From: Ignavibacteriales bacterium
GTDB lineage: Bacteria > Bacteroidota > Ignavibacteria > Ignavibacteriales > Ignavibacteriaceae
Reading direction: 5' to 3'
DNA length: 64,000 nt
Assembly (NCBI GenBank): GCA_016707115.1
Contig: JADJIH010000018.1
Location: forward strand, 62,001-126,000
Below the pieces are notes generated by a model that ran no database searches, was not told where the DNA came from, and saw nothing but the letters and a program-made list of their open reading frames with translations. The first letter of the stretch is position 1. Each line of letters starts with the position of its first letter. A program made the translations under genes and the position numbers. Below, in pieces: positions 54,876 through 64,000 of the stretch.

Positions 54876-55010
54876 TTTAATAAATATGAATAGTTAATGT
54901 TGATACAAATATAAAGTATTGATTGATAGAACAATTGAACTTTGACTAATTAAAATTTAAGTTTTATGTAATAATAAATTTTTACTCAAAAAATATATTG
55001 GAAAAATGAT

Positions 55011-55427
55011 ATGAGCAGCGTTTTTATAGATAAATCAGTAAAACCAGATAATCAAATGCTTGCCCATACACTCGGCACATCATATAAACTTTGGGATAAA
55101 ATTAAAACCGCACTAACTACCAACTACGGTGATTTGAATGAAGATTGGAAATTCTATGGTCAGAAAATCGGTTGGACGCTTAAACTTCTTCACAAAAAGC
55201 GAAACTTATTCTTTCTATCACCTTATGAAAATTATTTTCAAATTGGTTTTGTCTTTGGTGATAAAGCTGTTTCTGTAATTGAAAAAAGTGATTTGCCTGT
55301 TAGAATTATTGATGAAATAAGATCCGCAAAAAAATATGCTGAGGGAAGGGGATTACGCCTCGCTGTAAAAAAATCATATGATGTTAAGCTTGTTTTAAAA
55401 CTGACGGAAATAAAAATTAATAACTGA
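55011..55427 (+). CDS. DUF3788 family protein
   Basis: The 138-residue protein matches the DUF3788 pattern: LWDKIKTALTTNYGDLNEDWKFYGQKIGWTLKL followed by NLFFLSPYENYFQIGFVFGDKA and a basic C-terminus. It is soluble, with no catalytic motif visible. Members are common in Bacteroidota and Firmicutes; the function is unknown. It is monocistronic and convergent with the GNAT gene. Confidence 0.7.
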   Translation: MSSVFIDKSVKPDNQMLAHTLGTSYKLWDKIKTALTTNYGDLNEDWKFYGQKIGWTLKLLHKKRNLFFLSPYENYFQIGFVFGDKAVSVIEKSDLPVRIIDEIRSAKKYAEGRGLRLAVKKSYDVKLVLKLTEIKINN

Positions 55428-55506
55428 TAGGCTTTTGTTAAACTCAATTGTTATCATCTATCATCCTTTGACATTTCTCGGTGCGAGGAATGAAAATGTT
55501 CAATAA

Positions 55507-55782
55507 CTATTGACTTGCAATCGAACGGAATTCAGTGTGCTTCTCCAGAAACTTTCTCACATACCAGCAACTTGCAACAACCTTTAATTTTTTATCTTTA
55601 GCATAAAGAAAAGCAGCGAGAACAACTTTTTCTGCTAAGCCTTGTCCGCGTAATTTTGGTGGTGTATAGGTTGAGTATAAATCGAGCGTTTCTTTGTCTT
55701 CAGCATAAAGAACGTAAACTTCTTTTCCGTTAACATCCAATAAAAAACGACTTCCTTGTATATCATTAATCACTTCGTTCAT
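55507..55782 (-). CDS. Small GNAT-fold acetyltransferase (YjdJ-like)
   Basis: The 91-residue protein is a minimal GNAT with the acetyl-CoA loop PPKLRGQGLAEKVV and the VVASCWYVRKFLEKHTEF end, matching the short Gcn5-like group. Its start overlaps the HAD gene stop by four bases (ATGA). The substrate is unknown. Confidence 0.8.
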   Translation of the reverse strand: MNEVINDIQGSRFLLDVNGKEVYVLYAEDKETLDLYSTYTPPKLRGQGLAEKVVLAAFLYAKDKKLKVVASCWYVRKFLEKHTEFRSIASQ

Positions 55783-56393
55783 AATATATTCCTTATCATT
55801 AAATTATTCACCAAATCATCATAACCAACAAACTGAATTCCATCCCAGCCGATACTTTTAGCAGCATCAACATACTCTAAAATATCATCAATGAAAATAT
55901 GCTCTTTGGAAGGGAATCCTGAAGCATTTTCAACTATTCGATATATTTCCTCTTCTGGTTTTACAAATTTAACTTCATGAGAAAGAAATAATTGATCAAA
56001 CAGTTTTAAAAATTCGTAATCCTGATACCCATATCTTTTGTGAATTGAGTTAGTGTTTGACACAAGATAGAGTTTGTAATGCTTCTTAAGTTCTGGCAAT
56101 AGTGCAATTACGTTATCATTAAAGGAAAAGATATCCGACCAATATCTGCAAAATGTTTCTTCATCTATTGCGTGATCAAGATAATTAAGCATGCTTGCTA
56201 TAAAATCTTTTTCAGATATCTTTCCCTTTTCAAAATCACGATGAATATGGTAATTATTTTTATACAACTCTAAAAATTGTTCACCTATTCCAGCTTTGTG
56301 TTTGTTTACTTTCTCAACAAAATACTTGTAATCAAATCGCACAAGAACCTGTCCTAAATCAAATACAACTACTGAAAATTTTCTTTTTATCAT
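55779..56393 (-). CDS. HAD-superfamily phosphatase (YihX-like)
   Basis: The 204-residue protein has motif I FDLGQVLV with nucleophile Asp12; Gly14 sits where most HADs have a second Asp, as in YihX-type enzymes. Motif II is LVSNTNS, motif III has Lys in VKPEEE, and motif IV is IFIDDI. A helical cap fills residues about 20-90. It likely removes phosphate from a small metabolite. It is linked by ATGA overlaps to genes on both sides, forming a three-gene operon. Confidence 0.85.
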   Translation of the reverse strand: MIKRKFSVVVFDLGQVLVRFDYKYFVEKVNKHKAGIGEQFLELYKNNYHIHRDFEKGKISEKDFIASMLNYLDHAIDEETFCRYWSDIFSFNDNVIALLPELKKHYKLYLVSNTNSIHKRYGYQDYEFLKLFDQLFLSHEVKFVKPEEEIYRIVENASGFPSKEHIFIDDILEYVDAAKSIGWDGIQFVGYDDLVNNLMIRNIL

Positions 56394-57121
56394 TCAGCAA
56401 TCTTAAAAATATCGTCAGCAAGTCCTTTGTTTACTTTTACACTGCTAACTGTCATTTCCACAGATTGAGGGCCGAATGATTGTGTAATTTTAAATGGATA
56501 TTTTATCCCTTCAACTTCAGTATAGTTGTCATAAGTTACTACTTGTTCAATCAAACCCATTTGAGTCTGCATCTCTTTTTGTTCCTTAATTTTCAATCCC
56601 GATTCTGCGTCAAAATAATTAAACCATCTAATACCTGAGGGCAGTGTCATTTTTATTTTGTGTGCATCTTTGCCATTGATCTTTTCAGTTCCTTCAAAAT
56701 CAAGTTTTACTCCATTACCCTCAATATCCAAGAGTAATTCCATTGTTGCTTCAATTTTAAGCTGTTCTAATTCTTTTCCGGTAACATCAACATTTTTAGT
56801 TGCGGCTTTCATAACGCCCTTTTCCCCGTCAAAAATAATTGTTTGGTCCATTCCACCCGCTTTAACTTCTTGGCGCATTTTGTTAGGAGCTTTTTGTTTT
56901 ACAATAATTGTAAGAGCCTGCCCCATAGCTGTACCACGCATAATTGTTGTTCTGTCTTCAACTTTTGCCAAAGCATCTCTTCCGCCAATTGCATCAAGAT
57001 ATTTTTCCATAACAACTTTTGGATCAACGGTTTCATTTTTTTCAGATTCCTGTGAGAAAAGATTGCTTTGCGATAAAATAACAAGGATGAAAAATACTAA
57101 TCCGATTCTTATGTGCTTCAT
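56390..57121 (-). CDS. Exported LolA/LolB-fold-like protein
   Basis: The 243-residue protein has a signal peptide (cleavage near SNLFSQ, residue 24) and then a long antiparallel beta pattern with short helices: YLDAIGGRDALAKVEDRTTI, NKMRQEVKAGGMDQTIIFDG, WFNYFDAESGLKIKEQ. It resembles outer-membrane lipoprotein sorting proteins and their relatives common in the FCB group. It would work in the periplasm. It heads the operon with the HAD and GNAT genes. Confidence 0.7.
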   Translation of the reverse strand: MKHIRIGLVFFILVILSQSNLFSQESEKNETVDPKVVMEKYLDAIGGRDALAKVEDRTTIMRGTAMGQALTIIVKQKAPNKMRQEVKAGGMDQTIIFDGEKGVMKAATKNVDVTGKELEQLKIEATMELLLDIEGNGVKLDFEGTEKINGKDAHKIKMTLPSGIRWFNYFDAESGLKIKEQKEMQTQMGLIEQVVTYDNYTEVEGIKYPFKITQSFGPQSVEMTVSSVKVNKGLADDIFKIAE

Positions 57122-57297
57122 TTTGTTTCCTTATAAATAATTAGGTAAAATTTGTGTATAAAAATAGTAATAAGATTTGTTTTAGCATCAAAAAAACATC
57201 ACCGATAATCATTGAATTAAACCTTATATTTGAATAAAAAGTTTCTAATTGCACCAATCCTTAATTTTGTAACTACAATCAATACAGAAAATACAAA

Positions 57298-59705
57298 ATG
57301 ATTATCAAGACATTCTTACACCTAATAATTTTAACATCAATAATAAGTGCTCAGCAATTTACAATTAAGGGAAAAATTGTTGATGAAAACTCTAAAACAC
57401 CTTTAAGCTTTGTAAATATTCGTGTTGCAGAAACAACTCTCGGAACATCATCAAATTCTAATGGCGAGTTTGAGCTAAAGCTCGCAAAATCTAACGTAAT
57501 GTTAATTGCTTCTTATATCGGATATTATTCAGATTCTTTATCAATTAATGTAGATGGAAACAAAACCAATATCAATTTTAACTTGAAAAGTACAGATATA
57601 GTGCTATCAGAGGTAATTGTAAAACCCGGTGTAAATCCCGCCCTAGAAATAATCCGAAAGGCAATCGAAAAAAAGAATCTTAGAAATAATAAATTAAAAA
57701 ACTACGAAGTTGAAGCTTATACAAAAGGACTTGTTAGAACCACGGAAGAAATTTCAGCTGGTAACAATAGCATAGGAGTTGGACTAGGCGGTAGCGATAC
57801 AACAGAATTAATTATAGCCGGCATTCTTGAAAATCACAGTCGAAATTATTTTCTACAGCCGGATAAATTCAAATCGGTTATTCTTGCAAGAAAGCAGAGT
57901 GCTAATTTCCCTCCATCAATAAACACATTAACCGGGGGAAGACTAATTCAGAATTTTTATGATAATGATGTTAACTTTTTAGGAAGGGATTTACCGGGTC
58001 CAATCTCAGACAATGCGCTCGATTATTACTATTTCAGGATTGAAAATATCACGGCTCAAAATGATCAAAAGATTTATCAAATTTATATTGAACCGGATAA
58101 TTCTGCGGATCCGGGTTTTTCAGGTAAAATATTTATAACCGATAGCACATTCGATTTGGTTAAAGTTGACTTAATTCTTAACCGTGCTGCAAACACAGGC
58201 AATCTTTTTGATACTGTAAATGTCTATCAGCAGTTTGATGAATATAACGGGATTGTAATGCCTGTTGATTATAGATTGTTTGTAAAAGCAAATTTATTGG
58301 GATTAGTAAGATTCGGATTTGAGTTGAATACAATAATGTTCAACTATTCAGTTAATAGCAGTTTTTCAGAAAACATTTTCGATAAAGCAATTGTTACAGT
58401 CGTTCCGGATGCTGATAATATTGACTCAATGTATTGGCAGAACACTCAAACCATCCCGAACACATTAGAAGAACAAATTGCTTACAACAGAATAGACAGC
58501 GTGAAAAGTATTCCTAAATCTTTTTTAGTGATTATTCCTTTCTTGATACTCGTGTAAATTTAAATGATAACCTTTCTATAACTGCGCCGATTGCGATGTA
58601 TCATTTTTCCCGCGTTGAAGGACACGCCTTAGATTTTGGAGTTTTTGTTGACGATGCCTTTAATAGAAGATTTAATTCTTCCTTAAAATTATCTTATGGA
58701 TTTTCCGATAAAAAATTTAAACAGGACTTTAGTGCCGGATATTTGCTGGGAGATTACAGAACCTGGGAAGTTAAATTCAGAGCTTTTAATAAACTAAAAA
58801 TTTTATTTGAAGAATCTGATAATTATGGTGAACTGCTTTCAACTGCGGTAACATTAATAGCCAAAGAGGAGTTTAGGGATTACTATTATACTAAGGGATT
58901 TGAAATCGGAATAGAAGGCGAAGTTATTCCGGTTTTAACAATGAGAGCACGATTTAAAAATCAAACAGATAAAAGTGCTTTTGTAAATACGGACTTTTCT
59001 TTTTTCAATAAAGAAAAAGAATACAATGTTAACCCTTCAATTTATGAAACCAGAATCAATTCTCTCAATATCGGTTTTGATATTGATTTCAGGGATTACA
59101 TTGAAGATGGTTTTTTTAGAAGAAGAACGTCGCTAGGAAGATCTTACGTATTGTTTTCTGGGGATGTTACTTATTCCAATCCGGATTTTCTAGGCAGCGA
59201 ATTAAACTTTACAACTTATGAAGCATCAGCTTCTGCATTTATTAGAACATTTAAATCTGCATTTATGAATATTAATCTTTATGGAAGATTAACCGATGGC
59301 GTTACTCCTTATCAAGATCTTTATTCTTTGCCTGGCAATATCGATGTAGTTTTTAACTCAAATACCTTTAGAACACTAAGCATCAATGAAATTATTGGCG
59401 ATAAAATTTTTACCCTTCATCTAACTCATGATTTTCGGGATGAAATATTTAGAGCGCTAAATATTCCTGGATTAAAAAACTGGGAGATAATGTGGTCATT
59501 AATCTTTAATGCTGCCTTAGCGGATATTACACCGGAAACATCTGCAGTTTTAACAAATCCTGTTAAATCATTTAAACATCCTTTTTATGAGTTGGGATTT
59601 GGACTTGGTCAAGGGTTACTTCCCTTTAAACTTGAGTTTATGTGGAAGTTGAATTACAGAGATGGTAACAATTTTAGGGTTGGCTTAAATATGCCACTAT
59701 TATAA
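57298..59705 (+). pseudogene. DUF5686-type outer-membrane protein with a carboxypeptidase-regulatory domain, frameshifted
   Basis: The first frame (57298-58557) has a signal peptide, a CarboxypepD_reg-like domain (FTIKGKIVDENSKTPLSFVNI) and DUF5686 sequence (VIVKPGVNPALEIIRKAI). It then ends with foreign codons after PKSF. The frame from 58521 continues as SDYSFLDTRVNLNDNLSI and runs through a beta-barrel domain to RVGLNMPLL. One T is missing from T6 at 58521-58526, where seven would join the frames. The repaired protein is about 802 residues. The break is T-TTT-TTA in the phase of a -1 slippery heptamer, so a recoded gene is also possible. Confidence 0.8.
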
Positions 59706-59721
59706 ATTTTTAATATTGAGC

Positions 59722-59749
59722 AAAAAAAAGCGCTCTAAAAAGAGCGCTT
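59722..59749 (-). terminator. Intrinsic terminator for the RNA-binding protein gene
   Basis: AAGCGCTCT (59728-59736) pairs with AGAGCGCTT (59741-59749). On the minus strand eight T follow (59729-59722). It lies 20 bases after the RRM gene stop and may also stop the convergent gene. Confidence 0.8.
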
Positions 59750-59769
59750 CAAAAGGAAATAAACAGAAC

Positions 59770-60021
59770 TTATTTCTTGGGTTTTGCTTCACTTACGATG
59801 ATATTACGACCCTTGAGTTCAGAACCATTTAGTGCCTGAATAGCCGCAGTGGCTTCAGATTCAGTTTCGAATTCAACGAAACCAAAACCTCGTGATCTGC
59901 GGGTCTCTTTATCGGTAACAACTTTTGCTGAAAGTACGTTGCCATGTGCGGCAAATGCCTTCTGCAAATCTTCGTCGCTAGCTGACCAGGGGAGACTCCC
60001 TACAAACAATTTAGTACTCAC
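59770..60021 (-). CDS. RRM-type RNA-binding protein
   Basis: The 83-residue protein is a single RNA-recognition motif: RNP2 LFVGSLPW at 5-12 and RNP1 RGFGFVEF at about 44-51. Such small proteins bind single-stranded RNA and are often cold-induced in bacteria. The start is GTG at 60021 with AAAGG nine bases upstream. The leader back to 60245 is 224 bases long and holds a GC-rich palindrome, which fits temperature- or RNA-structure-based control. Confidence 0.92.
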   Translation of the reverse strand: MSTKLFVGSLPWSASDEDLQKAFAAHGNVLSAKVVTDKETRRSRGFGFVEFETESEATAAIQALNGSELKGRNIIVSEAKPKK

Positions 60022-60045
60022 GAAACGAACCTTTAATTAATTGAA

Positions 60046-60065
60046 CAAAAAAACGTCGATCGACG
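60046..60065 (-). promoter_or_regulatory. Hairpin-and-T tract in the RRM gene leader
   Basis: CGTCGATCGACG (60054-60065) is a 12-base perfect palindrome. On the minus strand it is followed by seven T, 24-36 bases before the GTG start. It resembles a weak attenuator; the stem is short (4 bp with a 4-base loop), so this is tentative. Confidence 0.3.
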
Positions 60066-60245
60066 CGGGAATAAAATAATATTATTATTTAAAGAAACAA
60101 AGAAAAAATTAAATTAATCCTTCGTTTTAGGCCTTAAATAGGGCTTTGTGTCTCATCATGATGCTAATTAGACGAATTTTACCCTCAGTTTTCAATATCG
60201 TTTATAGATTTACTGTTTTAAGTCGAAGGGAATGTAATTAAAAAA

Positions 60246-61592
60246 TCATAATAATTTTGTAATCGCATCTTTAACATTATCTACCGCAATCACTTTTATT
60301 ACTTCAGATTTTTTAATCCCTTTTAAATTTCCTGTTGGAATAATAGCAGACTTGAATCCAAGTTTTTGAGCTTCCTGAATCCTTTTTTCGATGTGCCCGA
60401 CACTTCTTATTTCTCCACCCAAACCAACTTCCCCAATTATAATTGTTTGGTTGTCAACAACTTTATCAATCAGACTGGAAGCTATGCTAACACAAACGGC
60501 AAGATCAACAGCAGGTTCTATTACCCGAATGCCGCCAGCAACATTTACAAAAACATTATTTACAGAAGCACGAACACCGGCTCTTTTTTCTAAAACTGCT
60601 AATAGAATTGATAGTCTTTTCTGATCAAATCCATTTGAAACACGTTGCGGATATCCAAAATTTGATGGGGTTACCAATGCCTGAACTTCCAAAAGAATTG
60701 GTCTGCTTCCTTCAACGCTGGATGTTACAACAGATCCAGGAGTTTGTTTTTCCCTCTCACTTAAAAATAACTCACTTGGATTTGATACTTCACGTAATCC
60801 ATCTTCTCGCATTTCAAAAACACCTATTTCATTGGTGCTGCCGAATCTGTTTTTTTGTGCACGTAAAATTCTAAATGAATGATTTGATTCTCCTTCAAAC
60901 TGAAGTACTGTATCAACCATATGTTCAAGAATTTTTGGTCCTGCAATCATTCCTTCTTTAGTAACATGCCCGATTATAATTACAGAGTAATGATTTTTCT
61001 TTGCTTCTTCCATCAACATCGCGGCACATTCACGAATCTGCGTAATTGTACCGGGTGAGTTTTCTAATTCGCTTCTGTAAGTAGTTTGGATTGAATCTAT
61101 AATAACAACAGAAGGAGCAATTTCTTTTATTGCTCCAAGAATGTTTGATAATTCTGTTTCTGCTTGAACAAAAAAGGATTCTGATTTTACCTTTAATCTG
61201 CTGGAGCGAAGTTTGATTTGCTTTTCAGACTCTTCTCCAGTTACATACAAAACTTTTTCTTTAATGCTGGCAGCAGCTTGCATTGCAATTGTGGATTTAC
61301 CAATTCCCGGATCACCGCCAAGAAGAATAACTGAGCCGGGCATAATTCCGCCTCCAAGCACACGATCAAATTCGATTATTCCTGTTTGTATTCTATCTTC
61401 TTCGTTCGCAGAAATATCCACAATTTTATTGTAACTGAATCTTGATTTTGAAATATTTGCTTTACGAGGCGATGTTTCAACAATCTCTTCTGTAAAGGAA
61501 TTCCAACTTTCACACTCAGGGCATTTACCTATCCAACGCAGGGACTCGTATCCGCAGTTAGAACAAATATATTTTATTTTTGTTTTAGACAT
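60246..61592 (-). CDS. radA: DNA repair/recombination protein RadA
   Basis: The 448-residue protein has the N-terminal zinc finger (C10, C13, C24, C27), Walker A GGDPGIGKST at 92-101, the RadA KNRFG motif (QKNRFGSTNEIGVFEM), and a C-terminal Lon-like domain (FVNVAGGIRVIEPAVDLAV, VGLGGEIRSV). It helps branch migration in recombination repair. It is five bases downstream of alaS, with which it may be co-transcribed. Confidence 0.96.
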   Translation of the reverse strand: MSKTKIKYICSNCGYESLRWIGKCPECESWNSFTEEIVETSPRKANISKSRFSYNKIVDISANEEDRIQTGIIEFDRVLGGGIMPGSVILLGGDPGIGKSTIAMQAAASIKEKVLYVTGEESEKQIKLRSSRLKVKSESFFVQAETELSNILGAIKEIAPSVVIIDSIQTTYRSELENSPGTITQIRECAAMLMEEAKKNHYSVIIIGHVTKEGMIAGPKILEHMVDTVLQFEGESNHSFRILRAQKNRFGSTNEIGVFEMREDGLREVSNPSELFLSEREKQTPGSVVTSSVEGSRPILLEVQALVTPSNFGYPQRVSNGFDQKRLSILLAVLEKRAGVRASVNNVFVNVAGGIRVIEPAVDLAVCVSIASSLIDKVVDNQTIIIGEVGLGGEIRSVGHIEKRIQEAQKLGFKSAIIPTGNLKGIKKSEVIKVIAVDNVKDAITKLL

Positions 61593-61597
61593 ATTAT

Positions 61598-64000
61598 TTA
61601 TAGAGAACTTCCCACAATTTTTTCAACTTTTGCTAATGCAGTTATAATTTGTCCAACATCTTTTCCACCTGCAGTTGCAAGATGAGGACGCCCGCCGCCG
61701 CCGCCGCCCACCAATTTAGCAAGCTCGCCAACAATTTTTCCGGCACTAAGTTTTTTGTCTTTAATTAAATCATCACTTACAACGGCAACAATGCCAACTT
61801 TATCATCAATTTGTGCTATTAAAACTCCAACACCGCTTTTAATTCTATTACGCATCTCATCACCAAAGGATTTTAATTCATCCATATTATCCGCATGAAC
61901 TTTACCTTTATGAATAGTTATATTCTTTTCTTCTGAAGATAAAGAAAGTATATGATCAAGCTGTTCGAGTTTTTCTTTAATTTTTAATTCGGATATTTCT
62001 TTCTCAAGTTTCTTTTTAACATCAAGAAGTTCTTCAATCTTTTGTTCAGATAATTTTATTTGTTCTGCTTGAGACTGTATAAACTTTTCAACTCCGGCTC
62101 CGGTAACAGCCTCAATTCTACGTACTCCACTTGCGATTGATGATTCGCTAAGAATTTTAAACAAACCGATTTCTGATGAATTATGCACATGAGTTCCACC
62201 GCAAAATTCCATGGAAAAATCACCAAACTGAACAACATTAACTTTATCGCCGTACTTATCGCCAAAAAACATTAAAGCGCCCATTTTTTTTGCTTCATCA
62301 AATGGAGTATTGCGATGATGTTTTAATTGATAATTTTTTCTGGTATTTACATTTACCATTGCTTCTATTTGATTTATTTCATCAGCAGTAAGTTTAGCAA
62401 AATGAGTAAAATCAAAACGTAATCTATCAGGACCGACATAAGATCCAGCTTGCTGAACATGAGTTCCGAGAACTGTTCTTAAAGCTTTGTGTAAAAAGTG
62501 AGTAACCGAGTGATTTCGCATAATATCCCAGCGGCGAGTTACATCAACTTCAGCAAAAACTTCGGTACCAATTTTTAATGAACTTGAATTAGCCGAATTG
62601 ATTACATGGATTACCAGGTTTTCAATCTTTGTAACATCAACAACATCATAGGATTTAGAATCAACAACAAGTATTCCTAAATCATCTGTTTGCCCACCAG
62701 ATTCAACATAAAATGGTGATTTATCAAGAATTACAAAGGTGTTTTCGCTATCAGTTTTAATTCCTATTATTTTTGCTTTTGTTTGAAGTTCATCATAACC
62801 AGTAAAGATTGTTGGATTTGAATCAACCAGATTGAATCCTGATAAATCATTTAATGTAATACTAACTGAGGCAAACTTATCTTTTGAAGCTTCTCGTCCG
62901 CGAACTTTTTGTTCATTCATCAGTTTGTTAAATCCATCTTCATCGATGCCAAAATTTATTTCCCTTGCCATTACGTTTGTTAGGTCTACTGGAAATCCAA
63001 AAGTATCATAAAGTTTAAAGACATCTTCCCCAGGAATCACTTTTATTTTTTGCTTATTAAGTTTATTAACTATCTCGTTAAATAATTCAATTCCACGATC
63101 AAGAGTAGCATTAAAACTATCTTCTTCAGCTTTGATGATCTTTTTTACATAATCTTTTTTCTCGACAACTTCTGGAAAAACATCACCCATCGTTTCTACA
63201 AGAACATCTACAAGTTTATAAAGAAAAGGATCTTTGAGATTTATTTTTCTGCCGTAACGAGCTGCACGTCTTAAAATTCTTCTTAGAACATAACCACGCC
63301 CATCATTGCCTGGAACCGCGCCATCTGCAATTGCAAATGTTAGAGCACGTATATGATCCGCAATTACACGCATCGGAATTCTATCTTCTTCTTTATCATA
63401 CTTTACTTTAGAAAGTTTAACAACTGCATCAATAATCGGAGTAAAAACGTCTGTTTCGTAATTTGATTTTTTATTTTGCAATACTGCACATACTCGTTCA
63501 AATCCCATTCCTGTATCAACATGTTTTGCTGGAAGTTCATTAAGCTTTCCTGTTTCATCACGATTGTATTGAATGAAAACCAGATTCCATATTTCAATAC
63601 ATTCCGGTGAGCCAGCGTTTACAAGTTCAGCATTCTCCAGATCATCACTTATGTTTACATGGATTTCTGAGCAGGGACCACATGGACCAGTTTCACCCAT
63701 TTCCCAAAAGTTATCCTTCTCAGCAAACTTTAAAATGTGATTTGGATTTATATCAGTTTCTGATTTCCAAAGTTCTAGTGCTTCATCATCATCTTTATAA
63801 ACTGTTGCCCATAATCGTTCCTTTGGCAGTTTCCATACCTCAGTTAATAATTCCCATGCCCAGCCGATTGCTTCTTTCTTGTAGTAATCACCAAAAGACC
63901 AGTTGCCAAGCATTTCAAACAAAGTATGATGATAAGTATCGTGACCAACTTCTTCCAAATCGTTGTGCTTGCCGGAAACACGAATACATTTTTGTGTATC
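61598..64000 (-). CDS. alaS: Alanyl-tRNA synthetase, 5' partial
   Basis: The frame is open through base 64000, so the N-terminus is cut; 800 residues are visible of a usual 870-880. The first visible codons read DTQKCIRVSGKHNDLEEVG, which belongs to the class II core near residue 60-70. Editing-domain zinc motifs follow (HFLHKAL; FCGGTHVHNSSEIG), and the C-terminal DHHA1 domain ends with GGGGGGRPHLATAGG. It charges tRNA-Ala and edits Ser and Gly. radA follows after five bases. Confidence 0.96.
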   Translation of the reverse strand, partial: DTQKCIRVSGKHNDLEEVGHDTYHHTLFEMLGNWSFGDYYKKEAIGWAWELLTEVWKLPKERLWATVYKDDDEALELWKSETDINPNHILKFAEKDNFWEMGETGPCGPCSEIHVNISDDLENAELVNAGSPECIEIWNLVFIQYNRDETGKLNELPAKHVDTGMGFERVCAVLQNKKSNYETDVFTPIIDAVVKLSKVKYDKEEDRIPMRVIADHIRALTFAIADGAVPGNDGRGYVLRRILRRAARYGRKINLKDPFLYKLVDVLVETMGDVFPEVVEKKDYVKKIIKAEEDSFNATLDRGIELFNEIVNKLNKQKIKVIPGEDVFKLYDTFGFPVDLTNVMAREINFGIDEDGFNKLMNEQKVRGREASKDKFASVSITLNDLSGFNLVDSNPTIFTGYDELQTKAKIIGIKTDSENTFVILDKSPFYVESGGQTDDLGILVVDSKSYDVVDVTKIENLVIHVINSANSSSLKIGTEVFAEVDVTRRWDIMRNHSVTHFLHKALRTVLGTHVQQAGSYVGPDRLRFDFTHFAKLTADEINQIEAMVNVNTRKNYQLKHHRNTPFDEAKKMGALMFFGDKYGDKVNVVQFGDFSMEFCGGTHVHNSSEIGLFKILSESSIASGVRRIEAVTGAGVEKFIQSQAEQIKLSEQKIEELLDVKKKLEKEISELKIKEKLEQLDHILSLSSEEKNITIHKGKVHADNMDELKSFGDEMRNRIKSGVGVLIAQIDDKVGIVAVVSDDLIKDKKLSAGKIVGELAKLVGGGGGGRPHLATAGGKDVGQIITALAKVEKIVGSSL

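Noticed and set aside
57298..58557. Two separate genes at 57298-58557 and 58596-59705
   Set aside because: The second frame continues the same family sequence from 58521, and one T joins the two; they are one broken gene.

Overview
This AT-rich window looks like chromosome from a Gram-negative member of the Fibrobacteres-Chlorobi-Bacteroidetes group, most likely an Ignavibacteria-type lineage. That placement is inference from family content: a TonB protein, outer-membrane proteins, DUF5686, DUF3788, a four-helix-bundle (IVS-type) protein, a C5-type heme pathway and a type IV pilus-like machine with unusual pilins. I see no phage, insertion sequence or CRISPR array. Both ends cut genes: an acyl-CoA ligase fusion on the left (+) and alaS on the right (-).

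Layout. 1-7.2 kb: a very large ligase-unknown-GNAT fusion, an intergenic stack of three hairpins, an esterase, a PAP2-type phosphatase and two small unknowns. 7.3-10.9 kb: a giant coiled-coil protein with a 35/70-residue repeat. 10.9-16.5 kb: an rRNA methyltransferase, a TonB protein, a secreted H-lectin-like protein, LapA- and YgaP-like membrane proteins, a Crp/Fnr regulator overlapping a cation efflux gene, and tRNA-Lys. 16.5-33.7 kb: a sigma-54 response regulator and sensor kinase (+), facing a long minus-strand run: two pilin-like genes, PilC, PilB, PilT, a PilM-PilN fusion, a probable PilO-PilP fusion, a short secretin, then a single-domain regulator, a triple-receiver hybrid kinase and a receiver-DHp protein. 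34-40 kb: two GT-C-like membrane proteins around aspS, then a pyrimidine-nucleoside phosphorylase and an SPFH protein. 41.5-49.1 kb: heme genes in the order hemX-hemA-hemC-lipoprotein-tetR::hemD-hemE-hemN. 49-64 kb: two oxygen-dependent desaturases, an ATP-grasp enzyme, a decayed four-helix-bundle gene, an M14 peptidase, small enzymes, a frameshifted DUF5686 outer-membrane protein, an RRM protein, radA and alaS.

How the genes work together. The pilus genes form one polarity-consistent block with most junctions overlapping. Their signalling genes are contiguous with the structural ones, so chemosensory or phosphorelay control of the pilus is a reasonable inference. The heme block runs from glutamyl-tRNA to protoporphyrinogen precursors, but hemB and hemL are absent here. 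Its uroporphyrinogen-III synthase is fused to a full-length TetR-type regulator, which is the most striking single gene in the window.

Three genes are broken: pilin 1 (one extra base), the DUF5686 gene (one T missing from a T run) and the four-helix-bundle gene (one stop plus one deletion). The first two could be sequencing errors; the third has two independent lesions and looks like true decay.
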